NCBI RefSeq assembly: GCF_014201115.1
Contig: NZ_JACHDO010000001.1
Span: 6,820,001 to 6,884,000, forward strand
Direction of reading: 5' to 3'
DNA length: 64,000 nucleotides
Origin: Nocardiopsis metallicus
GTDB lineage: Bacteria; Actinomycetota; Actinomycetes; Streptosporangiales; Streptosporangiaceae
Below, in pieces: positions 43,981 to 53,172 of this stretch. The notes beneath the pieces were generated by a model. It saw only the letters and a program-made list of their open reading frames with translations. It was not told the DNA's origin and ran no database searches. The translations under genes were made by a program, and so were the position numbers. Positions within the stretch are counted from its first letter, which is position 1, and each line of letters starts with the position of its first letter.

Positions 43981-43998
43981 AAACTTGGCGCCAGTTTT
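43981..43998. promoter_or_regulatory. Operator-like palindrome E
   Basis: AAACTTGGCGCCAGTTTT, preceded by GTTGTGC, sharing GTGCAAACTT(T)GG with site A. It lies about 230 bp upstream of the four-helix membrane protein gene. Confidence 0.4.
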
Positions 43999-44225
43999 GT
44001 GGTGCGCGTCTTGTCGGTGCTGCGGGCGTGTGACCTGTGATTCACGTGTGACGCGCGTGCGCCGGTGTGGCCGAATGCGGTCACCGCTGCGGTTTCGGAC
44101 TTGCGGGGGCAACCGGGTCGGGCGGATCGGCGTCTTGGGGTGTGGGCACACACACGGATCGGGGCCCTTCCGGGTCCTGGTGCCACCCGTTGCTCCGCAG
44201 ACCCCCCCTCAGCAAGGAAGAGCGC

Positions 44226-44735
44226 ATGCCCGATTCCCCCACCCCCTCCGGCTTCGCGGGCAAACCAGTCTCCGCTCCCGGGGCGGGTCAGTCCGAACCC
44301 TCCGTCGCGCCGCTGTCGGCCCTGACCTGGTGCGCGGTGGCCGTCGGCGCGCTCACGATCGTCTTCGCGCTCGCCGCCTACAGCGACGTCCACACCACCA
44401 GCACGCTTCGGATCTCGAGTGAGACGAAGGAGATCCAGTTCGCACTGTTGCGGGAGATCATCGGTTGGTGGGTGCTGTTCACCGCGGCCTACGCCAGTCT
44501 CGGGGTCCGTCTCCTCCGGCTGGGTGCCACCACCCGCCCGGGGGAGCCGCGTGCTCTCTACTGGACGCTGGTCGCCGTGGCCGGTTTCCACGTGGTGGTC
44601 TCCGGATGGCTGCTCAACGGCGCCTGGGGCAACTGGATGGACGTGGTGTCCTTCCTGCTGCCGGCCCTGGTCCTCGGTGTCCTGGCCTCGGCCGGAACGC
44701 GGGCAGCGCTGCTCGGGTCGGCGGACCGGGGATGA
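44226..44735 (+). CDS. Hypothetical membrane protein, four TM helices
   Basis: 169 residues with GGAAG upstream of the ATG. A Pro/Ser-rich N-terminal tail (about 1-30) precedes four predicted helices (about 31-50, 78-97, 112-130, 138-155). No family recognised. The frame is open upstream to 44067. A 12-bp stem terminator lies between it and the convergent DUF4352 gene. Confidence 0.7.
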   Translation: MPDSPTPSGFAGKPVSAPGAGQSEPSVAPLSALTWCAVAVGALTIVFALAAYSDVHTTSTLRISSETKEIQFALLREIIGWWVLFTAAYASLGVRLLRLGATTRPGEPRALYWTLVAVAGFHVVVSGWLLNGAWGNWMDVVSFLLPALVLGVLASAGTRAALLGSADRG

Positions 44736-44760
44736 TCCCGGTCGGAGAGCGGTAGACGAG

Positions 44761-44794
44761 GGGCGCCGCGCGTGGGGTTCCCCGCGCGGCGCCC
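44761..44794. terminator. Bidirectional terminator
   Basis: GGGCGCCGCGCG (44761-44772) pairs exactly with CGCGCGGCGCCC (44783-44794). Lies between convergent genes. The sequence GAGGGGCGCCGCGCG is shared with the terminator at 45913. Confidence 0.75.
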
Positions 44795-44812
44795 GAGACA
44801 TCAGGTGGAGCG

Positions 44813-45454
44813 TCAGCCCCTCAGGTTGACCGCCGCGTTCTCGCCGTCCCCGAACAGGCTGTCGCCGAGCTCGATGTGGTCGAACTCGGCGTCGGCCGGG
44901 ATGTCGAAGACCACGGTGAAGTCACCGCTCTGGCCGGGGTTGAGCTCGCCCAGCATGGGGCCGTCGTCCATGGCGATGGTCGCGTCGGTGTCGTGGCCGA
45001 ACTGGCGGCCCTCGGCGTCGTACAGCTTCTGGCCGGTGTTCTCGAAGTAGGTCGGCTCGGTGCCGATGTTCTCCGCGGTGATGGACACGGCGACGTACTG
45101 GCCCTCCGCCGTGTAGTCGCCCAGAATATCGCTGGTCTCGGCGATGCCGCCCTCGACACCGGTGACGGTGAAGGCCAGGTCGCCGAGCTCGACGCGCTCG
45201 TTGAGGCCGTACATGTCGTCAGCGGCCTCGTCTGAGTCACCCGAGTCACCCGCATCGTCTGCGGTGTCGGCCGAGGCCGCGCCGTCGTCGGAGCGACTGC
45301 TGTCGCCGTCTGAGCCCAGCGCCATGATCCCGACGGCGACGAGGATGACCAGGATCAGTCCGCTGCACCCGAGGCACCCGAAGAGGGCGATGGGGGACTT
45401 CTTCTTCGCGGGCTGGGGCTGGGGCTGGGACCCGGGGTGCGGGGGATGCGTCAT
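44813..45454 (-). CDS. DUF4352-type membrane-anchored protein
   Basis: 213 residues from MTHPPHPGSQPQPQPAKKKS: Pro/Gln-rich cytoplasmic tail, one membrane helix (about 25-48), an Asp/Ser-rich spacer (about 50-80), and a C-terminal beta-sandwich with LNERVELGDLAFTVTGVEGG and GELNPGQSGDFTVVFDIP, the pattern of DUF4352/immunoprotective extracellular domains. Function unknown. A second good start lies at 45580 (GGAGG seven bases upstream), which would add a 42-residue Pro-rich tail. Confidence 0.75.
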   Translation of the reverse strand: MTHPPHPGSQPQPQPAKKKSPIALFGCLGCSGLILVILVAVGIMALGSDGDSSRSDDGAASADTADDAGDSGDSDEAADDMYGLNERVELGDLAFTVTGVEGGIAETSDILGDYTAEGQYVAVSITAENIGTEPTYFENTGQKLYDAEGRQFGHDTDATIAMDDGPMLGELNPGQSGDFTVVFDIPADAEFDHIELGDSLFGDGENAAVNLRG

Positions 45455-45580
45455 GGTGACCTTTTCCTTCTCGACTGGCTTGTCCCGCGCGGGGGCGGGG
45501 ACCGGCGTCGCGAGCGGGGCGCGACCCAACGGGCCTCTGGGGTCCGGGCGGCCGGTGTTCCAGGGGGGAACACTGCTCAT

Positions 45581-45912
45581 ATTGACGCCTCCAGAGAAGG
45601 ATCGGATCCGCCACTTTCAAGAAACTTTCGGATCCCCTGAAGGCGATCTCGGCTTTCTCGCGGACGCAACGATCATGAAAAGGGTTGCTGGTTTGTCCAA
45701 AGCGTGACCTTGGCTGGAAAGTCCCAGATGGCAGGGGTTGTAGCTCGTTGGTTTGCTTGTTGGCCACTTTTGGCCACGTAATTTTCCCCGCCTTGGAACT
45801 CCGTTTCACTGTGTAGTCGAGAGGTGTCCTGAGGTCATTTTCGCCTCGGTTTTTCCGAACCGGTCTCCACAGTCGCATTCCAGAACATGGACACCGGGTG
45901 CGGGAAACACGA
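45581..45912. other. Gene-free region, DUF4352 upstream
   Basis: About 330 nt with no convincing gene. Contains the promoter region of the DUF4352 gene and A/T-richer sequence at 45700-45860, including the near-palindrome TGGCCACTTTTGGCCA. No clear promoter hexamers chosen. Confidence 0.5.
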
Positions 45913-45949
45913 GGGGCGCCGCGCGACCGACCCCGTCGCGCGGCGCCCC
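45913..45949 (-). terminator. Terminator of the pyrimidine catabolic operon
   Basis: Perfect 15-bp stem GGGGCGCCGCGCGAC / GTCGCGCGGCGCCCC with a 7-nt loop, 19 nt beyond the permease stop; on the minus strand it is followed by TCGTGTTT. Confidence 0.85.
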
Positions 45950-45967
45950 GGCGGAGCGCGGATCCGG

Positions 45968-47493
45968 TCAGACGGTGGGCTCGCCCTCCCGGCCGGCGGC
46001 CTCCCGCTCGGCCGCATCGCTCTCGATCGCCCGCATCCGGTGGTCCGGCAGGAACCGGCCCAGCGCCCAGTGCACGGTGAACGCGGCGACCAGGCCGATG
46101 ACCCAGCCGTAGGAGGCCAGCGGACCGGCCACGGACAGCGCCGCGCCGATGCCGAAGGCGACCAGGGCGCGCCAGTTCCAGCCGCCCGAGTACCAGTACT
46201 CGCCCTCCCGGCTGAACAGGGCGGGCAGGTTGATCCGGGTGCGGCGCAGCAGCCAGTAGTCGGCCAGCAGGATGCCCGCCACGGCGCCGAGGATGCCGCC
46301 GACGGTGCCCAGCCACACGAAGATGTAGGTGTTCTCGTCCTCCAGGAGCTTCCACGGGAAGATCATGACGCCGAGGAAGGAGGTGATGAGCGCGCCGGTG
46401 CGGAAGCTGATCCACTTCGGCTTGAGGTTGGCCAGGTCGTAGGCGGGACCGACCAGGTTGGCCGCCACGTTGGTGGACACCGTCGCGAGCAGCACCACGA
46501 AGATCGCGAACAGCAGACCGATGCCGGACTCCATCTCGTTCACCACGTAGATCGGGTTCCAGATCGGCTCCTCGTAGACCGCCGCGGTACCCGCGGTCAC
46601 CATCACCGCGATCAGGGAGAACAGCGTCATGGTCGTGGGCAGGCCCAGGGACTGGCCCAGCACCTGCGCCCGCTGGGTGCCGGCGAAGCGGGTGAAGTCG
46701 CTGATGTTGAGGGTCAGCGTCGCCCAGTAGCCGATCACGCCCATCAGGGACGGGAAGAACAGCGCCCAGAAGGCCGGGCCCCAGTCCAGGGGCTGGTCGG
46801 AGGCGAGCATCGGGCCGAAGCCGCCTGCCTCCGACGCCATCCACACCAGCAGGGCGATACCGCCGACGAGCATCAGCGGAGCGGCCCACACCTGGACCTT
46901 GCGCACACCCTCCATGCCCCACAGGATGATCGCCACCTGGATCAGCCAGAACAGGGCGAAGGACAGCCACAGCGTCCACGGGTTCCCGCCGACCTGCCCG
47001 GCGTTGATCCACCCGCGATCCACGTCTGGATGCCGAACCACCCGCAGGCGACCGCCCCGCGCAGCAGGGCGGGCAGGTTGGCGCCGCGCAGGCCGAAGGA
47101 AGACCGCGCGAACACCGGGAACGGGATGCCGTACTTGGCGCCCGCGTGGCCGGTCAGCACCATCGGCACCAGCACGATGAGGTTGCCCAGGACGACCGCG
47201 AGCATGGCCTGGCGCCAGTCCAGCCCGGCCGCGATCAGGCCGCTGGCCAGCGTCCACGCGGGGATACTGACCGACATGCTCACCCACAGGGCGGAGAAGC
47301 TTCCGGTGCCCCAGGTCCGCTCGGACATGGGTACGGGCTGGAGGTCGTCGTTGACGAACGGGCTCTCGGGCAGTGTGCTGCCCTCGGGCATCGACACCCG
47401 GCCGTCGGAGTGGACGACCTGCGAGGTCGATGCGGTTGCGGACGCGGGCGGACCGGGTCTGGACGGCTCGGGTTCGGACGGAACTGTAGACAA
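45968..47493 (-). pseudogene. NCS1-family nucleobase permease, frameshifted
   Basis: Membrane permease of the NCS1 family (uracil, allantoin, hydantoin). The N-terminal ~155 residues (SERTWGTGSFSALWVSMSVS to ACGWFGIQTWIAGG) are in one frame from a TTG at 47493; the rest (WINAGQVGGNPWTLWLSFAL to the end, at least eight helices) is in another frame. The switch falls near 47005-47015 and needs one inserted base (or two removed) to restore a ~500-residue protein. Either a real inactivation or a sequencing error. It is the last gene of the pyrimidine operon and would import the substrate. Confidence 0.85.
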
Positions 47494-47756
47494 GGGACAC
47501 CTGTTTCGGTGGTGCTGACGGGGAGGGGCGTGCGCGGGCGCGGCACCGGGCCCGCGCGGCGAAACCTGAAGGTGAGACTTGTCGCGAAACCCGAAAAGTC
47601 CGGAACGGCTTCAGGCCATCGAATATCTTCGCACGTCATCCGGGGTGAACGGACTCCATGCGGTACGAGCCGCGCGGTCGGCCCCGATCGGGGCCGGGAC
47701 CGGCCGCGCGGACTCCGCTTTGACTCTGGTGACTCAGGTGACGCGGTGGTCCTGCC

Positions 47757-48782
47757 CTAGGACGGGTTCGCCCCCGACACCGCCGGGATGACGTCACGGC
47801 CGTAGGCGCCGATCACCCCGTCGACGTCGTCGTGCATCGCGTAGACCGCGAACTGGTCCACCCCCGCCGCGCGCAGCCTTTCCAGCTTCTCCACGTGCTG
47901 TTCGGCCGTCCCGATCAGGCAGAACCGGTCGACGATGGCGTCGGGCACGAAGTCAGTGTCCGGGTTGTCGACCCGGCCGTGGTGGCTGTAGTCGTAGCCC
48001 TCGCGGGCCTTGACGTAGTCCGTGAGCTCCTGCGGAACCATGTCCGAGTGCTCGCCGTACCGGGCCACGAGGTCGGCGACGTGGTTGCCCACCATCCCGC
48101 CGAACCAGCGGCACTGCTCCCGGCCGTGCGCCAGAGCGGCCTCGGAGCCGTCGGTGACGTAGGCGGGGGCCGCCACGCACACCTTCACCTCGTCGGGGTC
48201 GCGTCCGGCGTCCGCCGCGGCCGCCCGCACCGCCCGGACCATCCACTCGGTCAGGTACGGGTCGGCGAGCTGGAGGATGAAGCCGTCCGCCTGGCGGCCG
48301 ACCAGGTCCAGCGCCTTGGGCCCGTAGGCGCCCATCCACACCGGAAGGGAACCGTCGCGCACCCACGGGATGCGCATGCTCGCGCCGTCCACGTCCGCCT
48401 CGCGGCCCTCGGCGAGGTCCTTGATCGCGGTCATCGCCTTGGACAACCGGGCCAGGGTGGCGGGCTTACGCCCCGCGACCCGCATCGCCGAGTCCCCGCG
48501 GCCGATCCCGCAGACCGTCCGGTTCCCGTACATGTCGTTGAGGGTGGCGAACAGCGACGCCGTCACCTCCCACGTGCGGGTGCCCGGGTTGGTCACCATG
48601 GGACCGACGCGCAGGCTCTCGGTACGGTCCAGGACGCGGCTGTAGATGACGAAAGGCTCCTGCCACAGCACCACCGAGTCGAACGTCCACCCGTGGGTGA
48701 ACCCCTCCCGCTCGGCGCGCACCATCCGCTCCACCAGCAGGTCGGCGGGCGGGTCCGTCTGGAGGACGAGTCCGAAGTCCAT
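47757..48782 (-). CDS. F420-type LLM-class oxidoreductase (TIGR03842-like)
   Basis: 341-residue luciferase-like TIM-barrel protein. MDFGLVLQTDPPADLLVERM, the FDSVVLWQEPFV strand and CGIGRGDSAMR fit the F420-dependent subgroup often found with dihydropyrimidinase genes in actinobacteria. The reaction is unproven; it may act on a pyrimidine or hydantoin intermediate. ATG with GGAGAG upstream, 11 nt after the dihydropyrimidinase stop, so co-transcribed. Confidence 0.85.
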   Translation of the reverse strand: MDFGLVLQTDPPADLLVERMVRAEREGFTHGWTFDSVVLWQEPFVIYSRVLDRTESLRVGPMVTNPGTRTWEVTASLFATLNDMYGNRTVCGIGRGDSAMRVAGRKPATLARLSKAMTAIKDLAEGREADVDGASMRIPWVRDGSLPVWMGAYGPKALDLVGRQADGFILQLADPYLTEWMVRAVRAAAADAGRDPDEVKVCVAAPAYVTDGSEAALAHGREQCRWFGGMVGNHVADLVARYGEHSDMVPQELTDYVKAREGYDYSHHGRVDNPDTDFVPDAIVDRFCLIGTAEQHVEKLERLRAAGVDQFAVYAMHDDVDGVIGAYGRDVIPAVSGANPS

Positions 48783-48793
48783 GTGCGCTCTCC

Positions 48794-50200
48794 TCAGACC
48801 AGGTACTGGCAGGTGGACCTGGGCACGTACCGGCCGTCACCGGCGCTGCCCAGGTAGGAACCGCGGTCCACGACCACGCGGCCGCGCGAGAGCACGGTGC
48901 GGGCCCGGCCCGTCACCCGTTTGCCCTCGTAGGCGGAGTAGTCCACGTTCATGTGGTGCGTGCGGGCGGAGATGGTCTGCTCCGCGTCCGGGTCGTAGAT
49001 CACCAGGTCGGCGTCGGTGCCCGGGGCCACGGTGCCCTTCTTCGGGTACATCCCGAACATGCGCGCCGGGGTGGCGCAGGCCAGTTCGATCCACCGCCTG
49101 CGGCTGATGTGCCCCTCCACCACGGCCTGGTGCAGCAGGTCCATCCGGTGCTCCACCCCCGGCATGCCGTTGGGGATCTTGGAGAAGTCGCCCGCGCCCA
49201 TGTCCTTCTGGCCCACGAAGCAGAACGGGCAGTGGTCGGTGGAGACCACGGACAGGTCGTTGGTGCGCAGCGCCTTCCACAGCTGCGCCTGGTGCTCCTT
49301 GGGGCGCAGCGGCGTGGAGCACACGTACTTGGCGCCCTCGAAGTCCGGCTCGGCGAGGTTGTCCGTGGACAGGAACAGGTACTGCGGGCAGGTCTCGCCG
49401 AACACGTTGAGGCCCTTGCCCCGCGCCCGGGCCAGCTCCTCCACGGCCTCGGTCGCGGACACGTGCACCACGTACAGCGGCGCCCCCGCGACCCGGGCGA
49501 GCTGGATGGCGCGGTGGGTGGCCTCGGACTCCAGCAGGGCCTTGCGGACCTCGCCGTGGTAGCGCGGGTCCGTCTTGCCCTCGGCCAGCGCCTGCTCGAC
49601 CAGGACGTCGATGGCGATGCCGTTCTCGGCGTGCATCATGGTGAGCGCGCCGTTGGCGGCACCGCGCTGCATGGCCCGCAGGATCTGGCCGTCATCGCTG
49701 TAGAACACGCCCGGGTAGGCCATGAACAGCTTGAACGAGGTGATTCCCTCGTCCACGAGCACGTCCATCTCCTTGAGCGAGGAGTCGTTGACGTCGGACA
49801 GGATGGCGTGGAAGGCGTAGTCGATCGCGCAGTTGTCGTCGGCCTTGGCCATCCAGGCCTCCACCCCGGAGCGCACGGACTCGCCGGGCCGCTGGATGGC
49901 GAAGTCGACGATGGTGGTGGTACCGCCCCAGGCCGCGGCCCGGGTGCCGGTCTCGAAGGTGTCCGCGGAGTAGGTGCCGCCGAAGGGCATCTCCATGTGG
50001 GTGTGGCCGTCCACCCCGCCCGGGATGACGTAGTGGCCGGTGGCGTCGATGGTCTCGGCGCCGCTGCCGGCCCAGGTCCGGGCTGGTTCGCTGCCGCGCA
50101 GGGCCAGGGCGGCGACCTTGCCGTCCTCGACGAGGACCTCGGCCTCCAGCTCCTCGGCCGCGGTGACGACCAGCCCGCCGCTGATCAGGGTTCGGGTCAT
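48794..50200 (-). CDS. hydA: Dihydropyrimidinase / D-hydantoinase
   Basis: Opens dihydrouracil or hydantoin rings to N-carbamoyl-beta-amino acids. The 468-residue amidohydrolase has metal ligands H66 and H68 in GGVDGHTHMEMPF, the carboxylated lysine K157 in TSFKLFMAYPG, and STDHCPF near 330. Nested between the nitrilase-type gene (4 nt upstream) and the LLM oxidoreductase, forming a reductive pyrimidine degradation operon. A dihydropyrimidine dehydrogenase is not in the window. Confidence 0.94.
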   Translation of the reverse strand: MTRTLISGGLVVTAAEELEAEVLVEDGKVAALALRGSEPARTWAGSGAETIDATGHYVIPGGVDGHTHMEMPFGGTYSADTFETGTRAAAWGGTTTIVDFAIQRPGESVRSGVEAWMAKADDNCAIDYAFHAILSDVNDSSLKEMDVLVDEGITSFKLFMAYPGVFYSDDGQILRAMQRGAANGALTMMHAENGIAIDVLVEQALAEGKTDPRYHGEVRKALLESEATHRAIQLARVAGAPLYVVHVSATEAVEELARARGKGLNVFGETCPQYLFLSTDNLAEPDFEGAKYVCSTPLRPKEHQAQLWKALRTNDLSVVSTDHCPFCFVGQKDMGAGDFSKIPNGMPGVEHRMDLLHQAVVEGHISRRRWIELACATPARMFGMYPKKGTVAPGTDADLVIYDPDAEQTISARTHHMNVDYSAYEGKRVTGRARTVLSRGRVVVDRGSYLGSAGDGRYVPRSTCQYLV

Positions 50201-50204
50201 GGCC

Positions 50205-51047
50205 TTACCCCTCCACCAGCGGGCCGTAGGCGTCCGGCCTGCGGTCCCGGTAGAACGCCCACTGCTGGCGGACCTCGTCGATCAGGTCGAAGTCCAGGTC
50301 GCGTACGACCAGTTCGGCCTCGGTGTCGGAGGCGACGTCGCCGACGAACCGGCCGCGCGGGTCCACGAAGTAGCTGGTGCCGTAGAAGTCGTTGTCGCCG
50401 TACTCCTCGGTGCCGACCCGGTTGATCGCCGCGACGTAGTAGGCGTTGGCCACGGCGGAGGCGGGCTGCTCTAGCTTCCACAGGTAGGCGGACAGGCCGC
50501 GGTGGGTGGCGGACGGGTTGTAGACCAGCTGGGCCCCGGCCAGGCCGAGCGCGCGCCAGCCCTCGGGGAAGTGCCGGTCGTAGCAGATGTAGACGCCGAT
50601 CCGGCCGACCGCGGTGTCGAACACCGGCCAGCCGAGGTTTCCGGGGCGGAAGTAGAACTTCTCCCAGAAGCCCTTGACCTGCGGGATGTGGTGCTTGCGG
50701 TACTTGCCGAGGTAGCTGCCGTCGGCGTCGATCACGGCGGCGGTGTTGTAGTGGAAGCCGGGCTTGTCGATCTCGAAGACCGGCAGCACCATCACCATGT
50801 TCAGCTCCCGGGCCAGGGCCTGGAAGCGGGTGACGGTGGGGCCGTCGGGGACGGCCTCGGCCCAGCGGTAGTGCTCGGGCTCCTGCACCTGACAGAAATA
50901 GGGGGCGTTGAAGACTTCCTGGAATCCGATGACCTGTGCGCCCTGCGCGGCGGCGTCGCGCGCGTACTTCTCGTGGGCGGCCATCATGGATTCGGAGTCT
51001 CCGGTCCACTCGGTCTGTACGAGTGCGGCCCGGACGGTGTGCGGCAT
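50205..51047 (-). CDS. Nitrilase-family beta-ureidopropionase
   Basis: Likely hydrolyses N-carbamoyl-beta-alanine to beta-alanine, CO2 and ammonia, the step after dihydropyrimidinase. The 280-residue protein has the nitrilase catalytic triad E44 (FQEVF), K118 (KYRKHHIP) and C155 (YICYDRHFPE). First gene of the minus-strand operon. A related agmatine deiminase-pathway amidase is an alternative, but the neighbours favour pyrimidine catabolism. Confidence 0.9.
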   Translation of the reverse strand: MPHTVRAALVQTEWTGDSESMMAAHEKYARDAAAQGAQVIGFQEVFNAPYFCQVQEPEHYRWAEAVPDGPTVTRFQALARELNMVMVLPVFEIDKPGFHYNTAAVIDADGSYLGKYRKHHIPQVKGFWEKFYFRPGNLGWPVFDTAVGRIGVYICYDRHFPEGWRALGLAGAQLVYNPSATHRGLSAYLWKLEQPASAVANAYYVAAINRVGTEEYGDNDFYGTSYFVDPRGRFVGDVASDTEAELVVRDLDFDLIDEVRQQWAFYRDRRPDAYGPLVEG

Positions 51048-51257
51048 GGTTCCCTCGCTCCTCTTTGAGCGCCGCCCGGTTCAGGGACGGCAAAGAACGC
51101 TTGGTGCATCCGCGTATGGCCTGTTCGCACCGGTGCGGGCGGGGTTGTCGCCTGGCCTGGGCCACCGTGTGCGAGCGGGTTGGCGCGCTGTAGAGGTCGC
51201 ACCCTAGGTAACCCCGGCTATTCAGCGGAATTGGGAGGACCGACCCCTGACAGCACG

Positions 51258-51324
51258 AAAGGTGCCCCTACCTGCAAAGATGTGACTGTCTAGGAAACAT
51301 CACAGCAGAATCAGGAGCACCTTT
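51258..51324. repeat. Inverted repeat in IS leader
   Basis: AAAGGTGCCCCT (51258-51269) and AGGAGCACCTTT (51313-51324) are complementary at 11 of 12 positions. The right arm, with the adjoining GCACC-tttct-GGTGC hairpin, covers the transposase start and could limit its translation. Confidence 0.6.
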
Positions 51325-51327
51325 CTG

Positions 51328-52752
51328 GTGCACGAGCCTACCTGGGACCACCGCCTGTCCGTGACCGCCAACAGCACCAACCTCGTCGGGCATGCCGGAG
51401 CCGTCCTGCTCCGCCAGCTCGCCGACCGCACCGGCCTCACCCGGGCCCTCGCCACAGCCTTGCCCACCAGCACCGCCAACGGCTGGCGGGACCGGGCCAC
51501 CACCCTGGTCCACCTGGTCATCGCCATCGTGCTCGGCGCCCGCAACCTCTCCGAAGCCGAACGCCTGGGCCTGCACCACCGGCCCGTGTTCGGCCCACCC
51601 ACTTCCGACTCCACCCTGCGCCGCGCCCTGAACGTCCTCGACGAGAGGGCCCTGGCGGCGATCGCCAAGGCCCGGCGGCAGATCCGCCGCCACGTGTGGA
51701 CGCTGCTGCACCTGCGCCCCGGCGGGTTCCCCCAAGTGAAGGTCGCGGGCAAACCCCTGAAGGGATGGATCGTGCTGGACGCCGACGCCACGATCATCAC
51801 CACCACCTCCAACAAGGAAGGGGCCGCACCCACCTTCAAGTCCAGTTTCGGGTTCCACCCCCTGGCCGCCTGGTGCGCCAACACCGGCGAGTGCCTGGCC
51901 ATGCTGCTGCGCCCCGGCAACGCCGGAGCCAACACCGCGAGCGACCACATCAACGTGCTCACCTGGGCCCTGGATCAGGTCCCCGGCTCTTCCCGGGCCA
52001 AGATCCTCGTCCGTATCGACGGAGCCGGCGCCACCCACGACCTCCTCGAGTACCTGGAGAAGCTGAACACCAGCCGCAGGACGGTGCGCTTCACCGTCGG
52101 GTGGAAGATCACCACCGCGGACGAGGAGGCGATCGCGAAGATCCCCGAGAGCGCGTGGGAGAGCGCCGTGGACCAGAAAGGCGACCTCCAAGAGGGCTAT
52201 GAGGTCGCCGAACTGACCGGGCTCAACACCCGCGAAGGCTGGCCCAAGGGGATGCGGCTCATCGTCCGCCGGGTACGCCCCTCCCGCCGCCACACCGCCA
52301 AGCTCACCGCCATGGAGAGGAAGACCGGTTGGCGCTACGCCATCTGCGCGACCAACATCAAGCGGATGCATCGGGTGCCGGGCTCCCACCAGGCCCAGTT
52401 TCTGGACGCGCTGCACCGAGACCACGCCGAGGTCGAGGATCGGGTGCGCACGAACAAGGCGATGGGGCTCGCGTTGTTGCCGTCATCGTCCTGGCAGGTC
52501 AACCAGGCGTGGGTGCTCGCGGCCAACCTGGCCGCGGATCTGGACGCCTGGCTGCGGTTGCTCACCCTGCACGATGCGGAGGACCTCGCGGATGCCGAGC
52601 CTGAGAGCATGCGGTTTCGGATCTACCACCTGCCCGCCCGTCTGGCCCGCCACGCCCGCCGCCGCTTCCTGCGTATCGAACGGTCCTGGCCCTGGGCGGA
52701 GGCGTTCACTACCTGCTGGCAGCGGTTGACCGCTCTGCCGACCCTCACCTGA
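51328..52752 (+). CDS. IS1380-family transposase
   Basis: 474-residue DDE transposase, GTG start. Catalytic aspartates are likely in IVLDADATI (about 151-153) and VRIDGAGATHDLL (231), separated as in IS1380/IS4-group enzymes; VNQAWVLAANLAADL and the C-terminal FRIYHLPARLARHARR are characteristic blocks. The frame is intact, so the element may still move. Length matches full IS1380 transposases. Confidence 0.92.
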   Translation: MHEPTWDHRLSVTANSTNLVGHAGAVLLRQLADRTGLTRALATALPTSTANGWRDRATTLVHLVIAIVLGARNLSEAERLGLHHRPVFGPPTSDSTLRRALNVLDERALAAIAKARRQIRRHVWTLLHLRPGGFPQVKVAGKPLKGWIVLDADATIITTTSNKEGAAPTFKSSFGFHPLAAWCANTGECLAMLLRPGNAGANTASDHINVLTWALDQVPGSSRAKILVRIDGAGATHDLLEYLEKLNTSRRTVRFTVGWKITTADEEAIAKIPESAWESAVDQKGDLQEGYEVAELTGLNTREGWPKGMRLIVRRVRPSRRHTAKLTAMERKTGWRYAICATNIKRMHRVPGSHQAQFLDALHRDHAEVEDRVRTNKAMGLALLPSSSWQVNQAWVLAANLAADLDAWLRLLTLHDAEDLADAEPESMRFRIYHLPARLARHARRRFLRIERSWPWAEAFTTCWQRLTALPTLT

Positions 52753-53172
52753 GGATCGGGACCTGATCCGACGAGCAGCAGGAAGGAGGGAGCACGCAGT
52801 TCCGGGGTTCGTGGAGCCCGGCGCGCACCGCGGCGTCACGCGAGGGCTCGTTCCTGCCCGGACCAGGGACACCATGGGCGAAGTGCCGGATCAGAAGACG
52901 CGATCAGACCCCTGACGAATCCGGGGTAAGAGAAGAATGGCGGGTCAATGTCCGACATCCCTACGGTGCCGATACGAATGGGTTACCCACATTCGCATTT
53001 GTGACTCCTGGGGATCAATGTACTTTGTAGGGCGATATGGATTTGGTGGAACCGACAGGTTTCAGCGCCATCGAGGGGCAGATTTCGTGTCCCCGCACAC
53101 ATGGCGCGGGGTCGCCGGACGGCTGCCCGGTGCCGTGGGGTCGGGCGCGGACCGCCACTGGCGGCTCGCGGA
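52753..53172. other. Gene-free region after the IS
   Basis: 420 nt between the transposase stop and the end of the minus-strand DUF4352 gene. The part at about 52930-53060 is A/T-richer than its surroundings and contains a short + strand frame with no recognisable homology. Looks like decayed or foreign sequence. Confidence 0.5.

Larger units (their letters stand above)
43817..44225. other. Gene-free divergent regulatory region
   Basis: 409 nt between the divergent zinc-ribbon/HTH gene and the membrane protein gene at 44226. Noticeably richer in A/T than its surroundings at 43850-44000. It holds palindromes D and E; no coding frame is convincing. Confidence 0.6.
51242..52916 (+). mobile_element. 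IS1380-family insertion sequence
   Basis: About 1.67 kb holding one intact transposase gene. GACCCCTGAC occurs directly at both proposed limits (51242-51251 and 52907-52916), which may be a long target duplication or chance; IS1380 elements usually make shorter ones. I could not define terminal inverted repeats, so the ends are tentative. It sits between the promoter of the pyrimidine operon and the DUF4352 gene. Confidence 0.6.
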
